Below, piece after piece: positions 8,512 to 17,065 of a DNA stretch of 64,000 nt (position 1 is its first letter; every line of letters starts with the position of its first letter). The notes beneath the pieces are model-generated. The model did no database searches and was not told the DNA's origin. It saw only the letters and a program-made list of their open reading frames with translations. The position numbers were made by a program, and so were the translations under genes. This DNA comes from Halobium salinum (GTDB lineage: Archaea > Halobacteriota > Halobacteria > Halobacteriales > Haloferacaceae). Location: contig NZ_JAODIW010000008.1 of NCBI RefSeq assembly GCF_026586625.1, positions 452,382 to 516,381 on the forward strand, written 5' to 3'.

Positions 8512-8997
8512 TCACCCGGCGGTGACCCGCCACGTGAACAGCGACTCGGCGACGTAGTTGAACAGCACCGACGCCGCGATGGCCAGCGGGAACGGGGCCA
8601 CCTGCCAGAAGTCGAAGCCGGCGACGACGAGCGTCACGTCCAGCAGGCCGAGCAGCCAGACGACCGTCACCTGGATGCCCAGCCCGCCGACCCGAACGAA
8701 GTTCGACTTGGCGAGCCGCCGGGGCCACGGTCCACCGTCGCTCTCGTCGGCGAACGTCCAGTACTCGTTGATGAAGAACATGATGACGATAGCCACCTCG
8801 GCGCCGACGAGCTTCGCGAGCACGCCCGGCGGGACCGAGAGGCCAACCCAGGGAAGCGAGAGTGCGCCGATTCCGACCACGACGAGCAGCAGCGTGCTGA
8901 CCGTAAGGTCGAACACGGCACCGACCGCGCCGACCGAGAGGAACTTCCCGAACCGGACGCCGGAGACGAGTTCGTCCACCGCGTCGCGGTTACTCAT
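8512..8997 (-). CDS. GtrA family membrane protein
   Basis: A 161-residue polytopic protein with about four membrane segments (FLSVGAVGAVFDLTVSTLLLVV, LVGAEVAIVIMFFINEYWTF, VGGLGIQVTVVWLLGLL, PFPLAIAASVLFNYV). The FxxVGxxGAxxD start, NEYWTF and the terminal NYVAESLFTWR are family marks. GtrA-type proteins are thought to help move or present polyprenyl-linked sugars across the membrane. The gene overlaps the upstream glycosyltransferase by 8 bp, so the two products probably act together on the same lipid-linked sugar. Confidence 0.9.
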   Translation of the reverse strand: MSNRDAVDELVSGVRFGKFLSVGAVGAVFDLTVSTLLLVVVGIGALSLPWVGLSVPPGVLAKLVGAEVAIVIMFFINEYWTFADESDGGPWPRRLAKSNFVRVGGLGIQVTVVWLLGLLDVTLVVAGFDFWQVAPFPLAIAASVLFNYVAESLFTWRVTAG

Positions 8998-9775
8998 CGG
9001 CCGGTTCCGGGGTGAAGCGGTCGACCAGTGCGAGCTCCTCGGTCCGCCCCGCGTCGAGTAGCGCGTGCAGGCGATTCTCCCGGATGAGCTTCGCACGGTG
9101 CCGGGAGACGAGGAGACTGCGGGCCATGTCGACCGACGCGCCGACGGGGTCGACCGTCGACCCGGGCTGGTCCTCCCACCGAACCGGCACCTCCGCGATT
9201 CGCCGGTCGAGCGCGCCCGCGACGGCCACGAACTCCACGTCCCACGCGAAGCCGGGCTCGTAGAGGTGCGGTCGGACGGTCTCCCACGTCGTCGCGGTCA
9301 ACGCCTTGGCGCCACACTGGTAGTCGAACAGCTCCGCCTCCAGCAGTCGGCGGGCGAGCCACGCGAACCCGTCGCCGAGGCGCCGCCGGGCGAACGTCTG
9401 GTGGGAGGCGACGACCGAATCGGGGTGTCGTCGCGACCCGACCGAGAGGTCCGCCTCGCCGTCGACGACGGGGTCGAGAACGCGCGCGACCGACTCGGCG
9501 GGCGTGCTCCCGTCGGCGTCGACGAACAGCAACACGTCGGTGTCGAGCGCCTCGAACCCGGCAGTGACGGCCGCCCCTTTCCCCCGGCGGCGGGGGACGG
9601 TCCGGACGGTCGCTGGGAGCCCGCGCAGCTCGTCGACGACCCCCGGTCGCGGGTCGTCGAGTTCGATGCGAATCGTCGCCGGGCGGAGGCGCTCGTCGAG
9701 GGCGCGGACGTAGGCGGCGAGGCGCGCGGTGTCCGGGCGGTAGGCTGGGACGACCACCCCGACGGAGCGTGACAT
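8990..9775 (-). CDS. GT2-family glycosyltransferase (dolichyl-phosphate sugar synthase type)
   Basis: A 261-residue GT-A enzyme with no membrane segment. It has the nucleotide-sugar strand VGVVVPAYRPDTARLAAYV, the basic loop RRRGKGAAVTAGFEA, the metal-binding DxD in VLLFVDADGSTPAESV and the acceptor segment FDYQCGAKALT. This pattern matches enzymes that transfer a sugar from UDP or GDP to dolichyl phosphate in archaeal protein glycosylation. The start (ATG at 9773-9775) is set by conserved VGVVVPAY immediately after it and a TATA-like element about 28 bp upstream. It is cotranscribed with the GtrA gene. The specific sugar cannot be inferred. Confidence 0.9.
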   Translation of the reverse strand: MSRSVGVVVPAYRPDTARLAAYVRALDERLRPATIRIELDDPRPGVVDELRGLPATVRTVPRRRGKGAAVTAGFEALDTDVLLFVDADGSTPAESVARVLDPVVDGEADLSVGSRRHPDSVVASHQTFARRRLGDGFAWLARRLLEAELFDYQCGAKALTATTWETVRPHLYEPGFAWDVEFVAVAGALDRRIAEVPVRWEDQPGSTVDPVGASVDMARSLLVSRHRAKLIRENRLHALLDAGRTEELALVDRFTPEPADE

Positions 9776-9931
9776 TACCCCCCGATTCCGCGTGGCCAGT
9801 AAAAAAGCGTTTGTCTCGGGACGAGACCAGTTCTCCGGCGCCCGGCGGGACGAACGACGAGGACACTCCGAATCCGGGGCGAGGAGGGAACCCAAAAAGC
9901 GTTTACACGCCCGCGGCGGTGAGACCGGTAG
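9776..9931. promoter_or_regulatory. Divergent promoter region with a duplicated AAAAAGCGTTT element
   Basis: AAAAAGCGTTT occurs at 9802-9812 and again at 9894-9904 in the same orientation. Read leftward, the first supplies a TATA-like CTTTTTTAC about 28 bp before the glycosyltransferase start. Read rightward, the second supplies GTTTACA about 28 bp before the DUF2298 gene. Both transcripts would be leaderless. Confidence 0.5.
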
Positions 9932-12490
9932 ATGGAGTACGTTCTCGTCCTGCAGTGGCTCCTCGTCGTCGCCGCCCTCGCGACGCTCGCGCTGCCGGTG
10001 ACGACCCGCCTGTTCGAGTCGCTCCCGGGACGCGGCGCCGGCTTCGCCCTGCCGGTCGCGCTCGTCGCCGTGACGACCGTCGTCTACTGGGTCGGCCACC
10101 TCAGCTACGGCCCCACGACCGCCCTGTTCGGCGTGCTCGCGCTCGCGGCGGTCGCCGGTGTCCTCGCCCTCGACACCGACGCCCTCCGCGACCGCCGAGT
10201 CGAACTCCGGACGGACCTCGGCGTCGACCGGACCGCGGTCGCCGAGGCCGCCGCCGTCTTCCTCGTCGGGTTCCTGTTCGTCCTCGCGATTCGTGCCGCC
10301 GACCCGGCGGTCTACGCACGGTCGGGCGAGAAGTTTCTCGACTTCGGCCTGCTGAAGTCGCTATCGCGGGCCGACCGGCTCCCCCCGGAGGACATGTGGT
10401 TCGCCGGCGAGGCGGTCAGCTACTACTACGGCGGCCACCTCGTCACCTCGACGCTGTCGCTCCTCTCGGGGGTCCCCCCGGCCGTCGCGTACAACCTCGG
10501 GCTCGCCACGTTCTACGGCGCGCTCGTCGCCGCCGCCTACGAGTTAGCCGGGTCGGTCGCCGCCGTCCGCCGCGGTTCCCGCCGGCTCGCAGGCGCGCTC
10601 GCCGTCTTCTTCGTCGGCGTCGCGAGCAACCTCGTCACCGGCGGCCGGCTCCTCGCGGTAGCGCTCGCGCCGGCCTCGCGAAAGCGCGAGGTCGCCCGGG
10701 TCGTCGCCGAGGCGTCCCCCCAGTTGACGACGGCGGACGTGCTCGCCGGCGCCGACTCCTTCTTCTACTGGCACGCGAGTCGCGTCATCCCCGGTACTAT
10801 CAACGAGTTCCCCCTGTTCGGCTGGCTCAACGGCGACCTCCACGCCCACATGATGGGGACGCCCTTTCTCCTGCTCGGGGCGGGCGTCGCATTCGCCTAC
10901 TTCCTGACCCCCGAGACGGACACCCGCCGGCGGTGGGCGCTCCTCTTCGGCGTCCTCCCCGTCGTCGGCGGGTTCCAGGTGGTCACCGACACCTGGAGCT
11001 TCCCGTCTATCTTCGGCGTCGCGTGGCTCGCACTGCTGTTCGCCCCCGCGGACCCGCTGACGCTGTTGCCGGGCGGGCTCGGCGGTCGGCTCAGGCGGAC
11101 CGTCGGCGTCGCCGACGTAGAGACCGAGGCCCCGACGACCGCCGCGGACCGAGACGGTCGCCGCGAGGAACGTCTCCGGACCGACGGCGATGCGGCCGTC
11201 ACCGCCACCACGACGGCGAGCGGGGACGACGACTGGCTCGCGGGCGAACTCGTCCGGCTCGTCGGCGCGACCGCCGTCGCCGCCGCCGCGACGGGGCTCG
11301 CGACCCTGCTCGGGCTCTCCTTCCTGCTCGGAGCCGGGGGCGGGAGCTCCCGCGAAGTCGCGCTGGTCGCCCTCGAGATGCGGAGTCCGCTCGGAAACTT
11401 CCTCCTCGTCCACGGGACCTTCCTCGTGGCTTTCGCGGCGTACCTGTTCGGACGCCTCGACACCGACCGCCCCGGTCTCGTCGCGCTCGCGGTCGGCGCG
11501 TTCGCCGCGCTCGCGTTCGGACAGGGGCTCGCGGCGGTCGCCGTCGCGCTCCCCCTGCTCGTCGGGAGTTGGCTCGCGCTCCGTATGGGCCGGGCGGTCG
11601 GCTTCGAGGCCGTCCTGATCGCGGCCGGCGCCGGGCTGGTGATGCTCGTCGAGCTCGTCTACGTCAAGGAGCAGGCCGGACCGGGCCGGATGAACACGGT
11701 GTTCAAGACCTACATGCAGGTGTGGGTGCTCTGGGGGAGCGCGATGGGCGTCGTCCTCGCCGGACTGGTGGACGGTCAGACGGCGTCGACCGCCCGGACG
11801 GCCGCGGGGGCGTCGGGACGGTGGCGACCCTCCGGACGGACGCGACGGCTCGCGGCGGTCGGCTTCGTCGGGCTCCTCGTCGTCACCACCTCGGCGTACG
11901 GCGTGCTCGCACTCGGCAGCCACTTCCAGGGGGCGCGTATGGAGACGCTGGACGCGACGGCGTTCGCGGACCGACAGCATCCCGAGGACGCGGAGGCCAT
12001 CCGCTGGCTCGACGACAGGGAGGGTCGACCCGTCCTGCTATCCGCCCCCGGCACCGCGCAGTACCCGACCGCCGACGGCGGGTCCTACCCCTACCCGCCG
12101 GGGATGTACAACTGGAACGCGAACCCCGCCTCCAGCCTGACCGGCCTGCCGACCGTCGCGGGGTGGGCCCACGAGGTCGGATACCGCGGTCCCGACGCCT
12201 ACTGGGCGCGTGCCAACGCCGTCGACCGGGCGTACACCGGGTCGACCGCCGACCGGGTCGCGCTGCTCCGTGAGTACGACGTGCAGTACGTCTGGGTCGG
12301 TCCGGCGGAGCGGGCACGCTACGGGGAGGACGTGAGCTTCGCCGACGTGCCGGGCGCCTCGGTCGCCTACGAGACCGAGACGGTCACGGTGTACGCGGTC
12401 GACCACGAGAGGCTCCCACAGCGTGGCGTGGTCGAGGCCGGGTCGCCGACACCGGAGCCGGCGTCCGTGGCCGCGGCTAGGAACCGGTAG
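9932..12490 (+). CDS. DUF2298 (YYY-type) large integral membrane protein
   Basis: An 852-residue polytopic membrane protein. The family name reflects the triple-tyrosine motif, seen here as GEAVSYYYGGHLVTSTL near residue 165. Other visible blocks are FLDFGLLKSL, GDLHAHMMGTPFLLL, VVTDTWSFPSIF, GPGRMNTVFKTYMQVW and a soluble C-terminal segment SYPYPPGMYNWNANPASSL. More than ten hydrophobic helices can be counted, with a non-conserved acidic loop at about 400-440. The overall layout resembles GT-C lipid-linked sugar transferases, but no biochemical role is established. It diverges from the glycosyltransferase/GtrA pair, consistent with a shared glycan pathway. Confidence 0.88.
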   Translation: MEYVLVLQWLLVVAALATLALPVTTRLFESLPGRGAGFALPVALVAVTTVVYWVGHLSYGPTTALFGVLALAAVAGVLALDTDALRDRRVELRTDLGVDRTAVAEAAAVFLVGFLFVLAIRAADPAVYARSGEKFLDFGLLKSLSRADRLPPEDMWFAGEAVSYYYGGHLVTSTLSLLSGVPPAVAYNLGLATFYGALVAAAYELAGSVAAVRRGSRRLAGALAVFFVGVASNLVTGGRLLAVALAPASRKREVARVVAEASPQLTTADVLAGADSFFYWHASRVIPGTINEFPLFGWLNGDLHAHMMGTPFLLLGAGVAFAYFLTPETDTRRRWALLFGVLPVVGGFQVVTDTWSFPSIFGVAWLALLFAPADPLTLLPGGLGGRLRRTVGVADVETEAPTTAADRDGRREERLRTDGDAAVTATTTASGDDDWLAGELVRLVGATAVAAAATGLATLLGLSFLLGAGGGSSREVALVALEMRSPLGNFLLVHGTFLVAFAAYLFGRLDTDRPGLVALAVGAFAALAFGQGLAAVAVALPLLVGSWLALRMGRAVGFEAVLIAAGAGLVMLVELVYVKEQAGPGRMNTVFKTYMQVWVLWGSAMGVVLAGLVDGQTASTARTAAGASGRWRPSGRTRRLAAVGFVGLLVVTTSAYGVLALGSHFQGARMETLDATAFADRQHPEDAEAIRWLDDREGRPVLLSAPGTAQYPTADGGSYPYPPGMYNWNANPASSLTGLPTVAGWAHEVGYRGPDAYWARANAVDRAYTGSTADRVALLREYDVQYVWVGPAERARYGEDVSFADVPGASVAYETETVTVYAVDHERLPQRGVVEAGSPTPEPASVAAARNR

Positions 12491-12729
12491 CGAACAGGCG
12501 GCGCGTGAACGGCGTCTCGCGGGCCGGCGCGCCACACACCCGCCTCGACCGGCCCGCGACCGAACGCAGACCACGACGGGGATGGTTCCGTCGTCGGACT
12601 TGAACGTTCGCGGAGGTGAGGGGCGACGGCCGAAGACCGGCGAGGGACGGCCGCGATGCTGTCGGATTCGGCGTGTGGTTCGAAGAGAGCGGGAGAAGCG
12701 AAGCGGCGGGACCGAGTCGGGGGACGAGT
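12491..12729. other. Non-coding gap between convergent genes
   Basis: No gene, hairpin or promoter stands out in this gap between the DUF2298 gene and the convergent small gene. Confidence 0.4.
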
Positions 12730-12996
12730 TCAGACCGCGAGGTCGCCTTTCCCCTTCACGACCGTGAGCGCGTCGGCGTCGATGGCCTCCACGTCGAGCC
12801 AGTGAGAGACGTACTGGCGCTTCTCGAACGTCTCGCGCTCCGATTCGGTGCCGATGACACACCAGAGCTGGACCTCGTCGGGGCCGTGGAAGTCCCCCTG
12901 TCGCTGGACCGAGAAGAGGACCTGCTCCTCGTCGTCGTACTCGATGACGGCGTCCTTGCGGATGCCGGGGTCCCCGCGGACGATGAGGTGTTGCAT
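12730..12996 (-). CDS. Small conserved haloarchaeal protein
   Basis: An 88-residue soluble protein (MQHLIVRGDPGIRKDAVIEYDDEEQVLFSVQ at its start, split here only by description) with a mostly beta pattern and acidic composition. The recurring VRGDPGIRKDAVIEYDDEEQ stretch and VQLWCVIGTESERETFEKRQ look like a conserved single domain, but I cannot name the family securely. The start ATG at 12994-12996 fits the protein pattern, because upstream in-frame sequence is low-complexity. No operon partner is present. Confidence 0.75.
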   Translation of the reverse strand: MQHLIVRGDPGIRKDAVIEYDDEEQVLFSVQRQGDFHGPDEVQLWCVIGTESERETFEKRQYVSHWLDVEAIDADALTVVKGKGDLAV

Positions 12997-13021
12997 GGTC
13001 GGGCGTTCGGAGAGTCCGGAT

Positions 13022-13510
13022 TTAACGGCTTCGGATGTCGGTGCCTCCCCGGTCGCCCGTGGCCCCGTCGTGACGGGGTCGGCGGCGAACGAGGCGGCCG
13101 GCCGCGGCGACGGCACGCCCGACGGCGAAGAGCGTCGCTCCGAGGGCGGAGCCGACCGTCGCGGCGAACGGAGCGGCGAACGCGACCGACTCGCCGAGGG
13201 ACGGCACCCCGCCGCCGACCGGTGCATTCACGACCAAGACGGAGAAGACCGCCGCGAAGGCGAGTGCGACCGTCGCGAGGAACCCCCCGTTCCGGACCGC
13301 CTCGGCGAACGCGAGCAGGAGGAGACCGACGAGGACGACCCACCAGACCGTGAGACGGCCGAACAGGAGGACGTCGACCCGCCGGAACGGGCTCGCCGCG
13401 AACGCGACCGCTGCGAGAGAGACTACCACCGCGAGGGTCAGGGCGACGACGGTCGCTCGCCGGGAGCGACCGAGGAGGACCGAGCGAACCGACGGGAGAG
13501 CGCGTGACAT
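13022..13510 (-). CDS. Hypothetical membrane protein with four predicted helices
   Basis: A 162-residue protein with hydrophobic segments at about 20-40 (VVALTLAVVVSLAAVAFAAS), 52-68 (TVWWVVLVGLLLLAFAE), 74-95 (GGFLATVALAFAAVFSVLVVN) and 105-138 (VAFAAPFAATVGSALGATLFAV), then a basic tail. I recognise no family. The coding call rests on hydrophobic periodicity, a clear ATG and GC-rich third positions. It ends 25 bp before the small conserved gene on the same strand, so the two may be cotranscribed. Confidence 0.7.
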   Translation of the reverse strand: MSRALPSVRSVLLGRSRRATVVALTLAVVVSLAAVAFAASPFRRVDVLLFGRLTVWWVVLVGLLLLAFAEAVRNGGFLATVALAFAAVFSVLVVNAPVGGGVPSLGESVAFAAPFAATVGSALGATLFAVGRAVAAAGRLVRRRPRHDGATGDRGGTDIRSR

Positions 13511-13708
13511 CCCCTCATAGACGACCGCTCAGGGGATAGCGATGTGCGCTCCGTGTCCCTCGCCGCGGACCGCGTCGCCGACGCGGCCCCGTCCGTGGGC
13601 GCCGCCCGGTGAACATCCCCCTACGCCCCGTCGTGAGCGTCCCGTCGGTTAGCGGAAACCAAACGGGTTTTAACGGGCGACGGCAAACTGTCCTCAAGGT
13701 AGATATCC

Positions 13709-13990
13709 ATGCAGATGCCACGCCGCTTCAATACGTACTGTCCGCACTGCAGGGAGCACCACGAACACGAGGTGCAGAAGGTGCGGAGTGGCCGCCAGAC
13801 CCACATGAAGTGGAACTGGCGCCAACAGAAGCGCCGAACGAGCGTCATCGGGAACACCGGGAAGTTCTCGAAGGTGCCGTCCGGCGAGAAACCGACCAAG
13901 AAGACGAACCTCAAGTACATCTGTGGCGACTGCGGCAAGGCCCACATGCGCGAGGGCTGGCGCGCCGGTCGCCTGGAGTTCCAGGAGTAA
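13709..13990 (+). CDS. rpl44e: 50S ribosomal protein L44e
   Basis: A 93-residue zinc-binding ribosomal protein near the E-site of the large subunit. It shows [19 protein letters not shown] with one CxxC pair, the [20 protein letters not shown] central region, and [14 protein letters not shown] with the second CxxC pair. It opens the widely conserved archaeal cluster rpl44e, rps27e, eif2a, nop10. A TTTTAAC box at 13665-13671 is the likely promoter, giving a short leader of roughly 15 nt. Confidence 0.98.
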   Translation: MQMPRRFNTYCPHCREHHEHEVQKVRSGRQTHMKWNWRQQKRRTSVIGNTGKFSKVPSGEKPTKKTNLKYICGDCGKAHMREGWRAGRLEFQE

Positions 13991-13992
13991 TC

Positions 13993-14166
13993 ATGGCAGG
14001 AAGCTTCGTCACGGTCCAGTGTCCGGACTGCGAGAACGAACAGGTCGTCTTCAGCAAGGCCTCGACGGTCGTCAACTGCGCCGTCTGTGGCACGACCCTC
14101 GCCCGCCCGACCGGCGGCAACGCCGCCGTCGAGGGTGAGGTCACCGAGACGGTCGAGGCTCGATAA
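13993..14166 (+). CDS. rps27e: 30S ribosomal protein S27e
   Basis: A 57-residue zinc-ribbon ribosomal protein of the small subunit. The four ligands are visible as CPDC (VQCPDCENEQ) and CAVC (VVNCAVCGTTL), about 19 residues apart, with GSFVTVQCPDC at the start as usual. It begins 2 nt after the rpl44e stop codon, so the two are coupled. The length fits archaeal S27e with a short acidic tail. Confidence 0.97.
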   Translation: MAGSFVTVQCPDCENEQVVFSKASTVVNCAVCGTTLARPTGGNAAVEGEVTETVEAR

Positions 14167-14178
14167 CATCACCCCTCC

Positions 14179-14183
14179 GGAGG
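14179..14183 (+). promoter_or_regulatory. Shine-Dalgarno sequence of eif2a
   Basis: GGAGG sits 7 nt before the ATG at 14191. This is a strong ribosome-binding site, expected for an internal operon gene and unlike the leaderless starts elsewhere in the window. Confidence 0.75.
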
Positions 14184-14190
14184 AACGTCC

Positions 14191-14991
14191 ATGAAATACA
14201 GTGGTTGGCCCGAGAAAGGTGACCTCGTCGTCGGCAAGGTCGACGAAATCGAGGACTTCGGCGTGTTCGTCGACCTCGAGGAGTACGAGGACAAGCGCGG
14301 CCTGACCCACATCTCCGAGGTCGCCAGCGGCTGGATCAAGAACGTCCGCGACCACGTCCGCGAGGGACAGACGGTCGTCGCGAAGGTGCTCGAAGTCGAC
14401 ACCGGCAGCCAGCAGATCGACCTCTCCATCAAGGACGTCAACGAGCACCAGCGCAAGGAGAAGATTCAGGAGTGGAAGAACGAGCAGAAGGCCGACAAGT
14501 GGATGTCCATCGCCTTCGGCGAGGACGTCACCGACGAGCAGTACGGCGCCGTCGCCAACGCGCTGCTCGCCGAGTACGGCTCGCTGTACGACGGCTTCGA
14601 GCAGGCGGCCATCCACGGGATGGAGGCGCTCGAGGACGTCGACCTCGAGGAGGAGGAGAAGCGCGCGGTCGTCGACACCGCCCGGGAGAACGTCTCGGTG
14701 CCATACGTCAACGTCACCGGGTACGTCGACCTCCGCTGTCCGGCGTCCGACGGCGTCGACCACATCAAGGAGGCGCTGCAGGCCGCCGAAGGCGAGGGTG
14801 AGGTGCCCGACGAGGTCGAACTCACCGTCGCGTACGTCGGCTCGCCCGAGTACCGCATCAAGGTCCGCGCACCCGACTACAAGACGGCGGAGTCCGAGCT
14901 CGAGGCCAGCGCCGAGCGCGCCATCGCGTCCATCGAGGCCGCCGACGGCTCCGGCAACTACCACCGAGAGCGCTCCGAAGAGGACGAGTAG
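14191..14991 (+). CDS. eif2a: Translation initiation factor aIF2 alpha subunit
   Basis: The 266-residue alpha subunit of the aIF2 heterotrimer that brings initiator tRNA to the ribosome. Residues 10-85 form the S1 OB-fold ([60 protein letters not shown]). A helical domain follows (about 90-180), then the alpha-beta domain ([39 protein letters not shown]). The acidic end HRERSEEDE is usual for halophiles. Its ligand tRNA-iMet is encoded at 8359-8433 but not in this operon. Confidence 0.97.
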   Translation: MKYSGWPEKGDLVVGKVDEIEDFGVFVDLEEYEDKRGLTHISEVASGWIKNVRDHVREGQTVVAKVLEVDTGSQQIDLSIKDVNEHQRKEKIQEWKNEQKADKWMSIAFGEDVTDEQYGAVANALLAEYGSLYDGFEQAAIHGMEALEDVDLEEEEKRAVVDTARENVSVPYVNVTGYVDLRCPASDGVDHIKEALQAAEGEGEVPDEVELTVAYVGSPEYRIKVRAPDYKTAESELEASAERAIASIEAADGSGNYHRERSEEDE

Positions 14992-15018
14992 CCCCTCGGA
15001 GTCGACTTCTCACGACGC

Positions 15019-15201
15019 ATGAAGGCAGATATCCGGGTGTGTTCGGCGTGGCGCGACCGCCACGACCGCCCGGTGTACTCCCTCTCCGAGAGCTGTCCGG
15101 ACTGTGGCGCGCCGACGGAGAACAGCGCGCCCGCACCGTTCACGCCCGAAGACCCGAACGGCGAGTACCGACGCCGCGCGAAGCGCAAGCGTCGAGACTG
15201 A
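15019..15201 (+). CDS. nop10: H/ACA ribonucleoprotein subunit Nop10
   Basis: A 60-residue zinc-ribbon protein that bridges Cbf5 and L7Ae in H/ACA pseudouridylation particles. It shows SESCPDCGAPTENSAPAPFTPEDP followed by a basic tail (YRRRAKRKRRD), as in archaeal Nop10. The first cysteine pair of the ribbon is reduced to VCSAW, a common archaeal variation. It lies 27 bp after eif2a in the conserved translation cluster. Confidence 0.96.
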   Translation: MKADIRVCSAWRDRHDRPVYSLSESCPDCGAPTENSAPAPFTPEDPNGEYRRRAKRKRRD

Positions 15202-15281
15202 CGGGGCCACGACGGGCGATTTCTGCGCCGCGACGGTCGCTACCGACGACGACTTAAGTTCCGCACCCGCGAGTACCGACC

Positions 15282-16118
15282 ATGGAGTCCATCGAAATCG
15301 ACGAGATCGCCGACCCCGAACTCGACGAGCCGGTGCTGGTCGAGGGGCTACCGGGCGTCGGCCACGTCGGGAAGCTCGCCGCCGAGTACCTGCTGGAGGA
15401 GTTCGAGAGCGAACTCGTCCGCCGGGTGTACGCAGACGAGTTCCCGCCACAGGTGAGCATCGACGACGAAGGTGTCGCCGAACTCACCTGCGCCGAGTTC
15501 CACGCCGTTCACCTCACGGCTGAGGATGGAGCGGACGGAGCGGACGACGGGGACGACGAGGACGAGGCGGACGGCGAGGGGGACACGGAGAGCCAGGACC
15601 TGCTCGTCCTGACCGGCGACCACCAGGCCCAGAGCAACGCCGGCCACTACCACGTCACCGACGCGTTCCTCGACGTGGCCGAGTCCTTCGGCGTCGAGCG
15701 CGCGTTCGCCCTCGGCGGCGTCCCGACCGGCGAACTCATCGAGGACGAGGAGTACACCGTCCTCGGCGCCGTCACCGACGCCGCGATGAAGGAGGAGTTG
15801 GAGGCGGCCGGCGTGGAGTTCCGCGAGGACGAACCCGCCGGCGGCATCGTCGGCGTCTCGGGGCTCGTGCTCGGTCTCGGCGAGCGCCGCGGCCTCAAGG
15901 CGGCCTGTTTGATGGGCGAGACCAGCGGCTACCTCGTCGACCCCAAGAGTGCCCGCGCGGTGCTCGAAGTGCTGCAGGAGCGCCTCGGCTTCGAGGTGGA
16001 CTACGAGTCCCTCGAGGAGCGCGCCGAGGAGATGGAGGAGGTCGTCAGCAAGATTCAGGAGATGCAGGGTGGCGACGAGGGGATGCCGACCGGCGACGAC
16101 CTGCGCTACATCGGCTGA
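15282..16118 (+). CDS. PAC2-family proteasome-assembly chaperone-like protein
   Basis: A 278-residue protein of the PAC2/PbaB family, whose members are homologues of eukaryotic proteasome assembly chaperones. Characteristic blocks are VLVEGLPGVGHVGKLAAEYL, LLVLTGDHQAQSNAGHYHVTDAFLD, ALGGVPTGEL, GIVGVSGLVLGLGERRGLKAACLMGET and a C-terminal coiled segment (YESLEERAEEMEEVVSKIQEM). An acidic insertion around residues 80-105 interrupts the domain. It follows nop10, as in many archaea, but a CTTAAGTT box about 25 bp before the ATG suggests its own promoter. Confidence 0.92.
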   Translation: MESIEIDEIADPELDEPVLVEGLPGVGHVGKLAAEYLLEEFESELVRRVYADEFPPQVSIDDEGVAELTCAEFHAVHLTAEDGADGADDGDDEDEADGEGDTESQDLLVLTGDHQAQSNAGHYHVTDAFLDVAESFGVERAFALGGVPTGELIEDEEYTVLGAVTDAAMKEELEAAGVEFREDEPAGGIVGVSGLVLGLGERRGLKAACLMGETSGYLVDPKSARAVLEVLQERLGFEVDYESLEERAEEMEEVVSKIQEMQGGDEGMPTGDDLRYIG

Positions 16119-16162
16119 CCTCGGCGGTCGAAGTCGACGATTCCGTTCGCTACGCCCCTTCA

Positions 16163-16390
16163 CTACCGCTCTCGCCCCGCTCTCGCGTCGAGTCCGTAGA
16201 CGGCCAGCGCACCGCCGAGCACCGCGAGGGGGACGCCGGGGTTCGCGAGAGCCGCGTCGACCGCGCCGGTTATCGAGCCGACGCCGTGGAACGCACTCCC
16301 CAGCGTGAACGCCACGAGTGCGGAGACGGCGGCGACGGCGAGGGTCGTGGACGTCAGCGAAGCGGACGGTGCCACGTTCACAGTCGCCAC
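16163..16390 (-). CDS. Small membrane protein
   Basis: A 75-residue protein with two hydrophobic helices (TTLAVAAVSALVAFTLGSAF and GVPLAVLGGALAVYGL) and a short basic end. The GTG at 16388-16390 is chosen because upstream sequence is not protein-like. A GTG at 16418-16420 would add ten residues. No family is recognised. It is convergent with the PAC2 gene and downstream of the RDD gene on the same strand. Confidence 0.5.
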   Translation of the reverse strand: MATVNVAPSASLTSTTLAVAAVSALVAFTLGSAFHGVGSITGAVDAALANPGVPLAVLGGALAVYGLDARAGRER

Positions 16391-16457
16391 ACCGTACCAC
16401 ACCAGTCTTTCGGTCGTCACCCCGGTCGCTCTGCGTCGGCGGTCGGTGTGACCCCAC

Positions 16458-16946
16458 TCACTGCGCGTCTGCCCGCACCACGACGGTCGCGGCCGCGAGG
16501 TCGCCCAGCCGCTGGGTGTCGTCGGTAACGTACAGGAGGACCGCACCGAGCAGGTAGCCCGCCGGCAGCCAGTCGACGAGGCGGAGGACGTTCCGAATCG
16601 CGGCGGCGCGCAGGTCACACGGCCCGCCGTCGAGACGGACCACTCGGAGGCCGAACAGCTGTTTGCCGGGCGTCGTCCCGCGGAGGCCTTCGAGGAGGAC
16701 GAAGTACGCGAAGAAGACGGCGACGACGGCGACCGAGGCGGAGGGAGTGCCCAACTCGGGCGGGACCGTGAGGGAAATCGCCCCGCCGAGGAGGCCCCCG
16801 ACCGCCGCGACGACGACCGTGTCGACGAACACCGCGGCGGCACGGCGGACGAGGTGGACCCGGTCCGCCGCCGCCGACGACGAGGACACCGACGAACTGG
16901 GCGGGGTGGACGCAGTCGGGGAGGTCGACGACGGCGACTCGCTCAT
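16458..16946 (-). CDS. RDD family membrane protein
   Basis: A 162-residue protein with a Ser/Thr-rich N-terminal 30 residues and three membrane segments. The family marks are present: HLVRRAAAVFVDTVVVAAVG at the first helix and TPGKQLFGLRVVRLDG before the last. RDD proteins are small integral membrane proteins, some linked to ion exchange, but their function is mostly unproven. The gene is divergent from the methylmalonyl-CoA mutase subunit gene (119 bp apart) and nothing links them functionally. Confidence 0.88.
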   Translation of the reverse strand: MSESPSSTSPTASTPPSSSVSSSSAAADRVHLVRRAAAVFVDTVVVAAVGGLLGGAISLTVPPELGTPSASVAVVAVFFAYFVLLEGLRGTTPGKQLFGLRVVRLDGGPCDLRAAAIRNVLRLVDWLPAGYLLGAVLLYVTDDTQRLGDLAAATVVVRADAQ

Positions 16947-17065
16947 CGCTCGAAGGGTCGCCGAGCCGCGGGTTAACTCTGTCCAACCGCACGCCTGGCA
17001 GTCGCCCCGCCGGTCCTTCCCGGTCTTCCGTTAGAATCAAACGCTCCGGCGGCGACGACCCACCT

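Noticed and set aside
10544-11980. 478-codon minus-strand frame opposite the DUF2298 gene
   Set aside because: It is a product of high GC in the reverse frame. The plus strand has the real membrane protein motifs.
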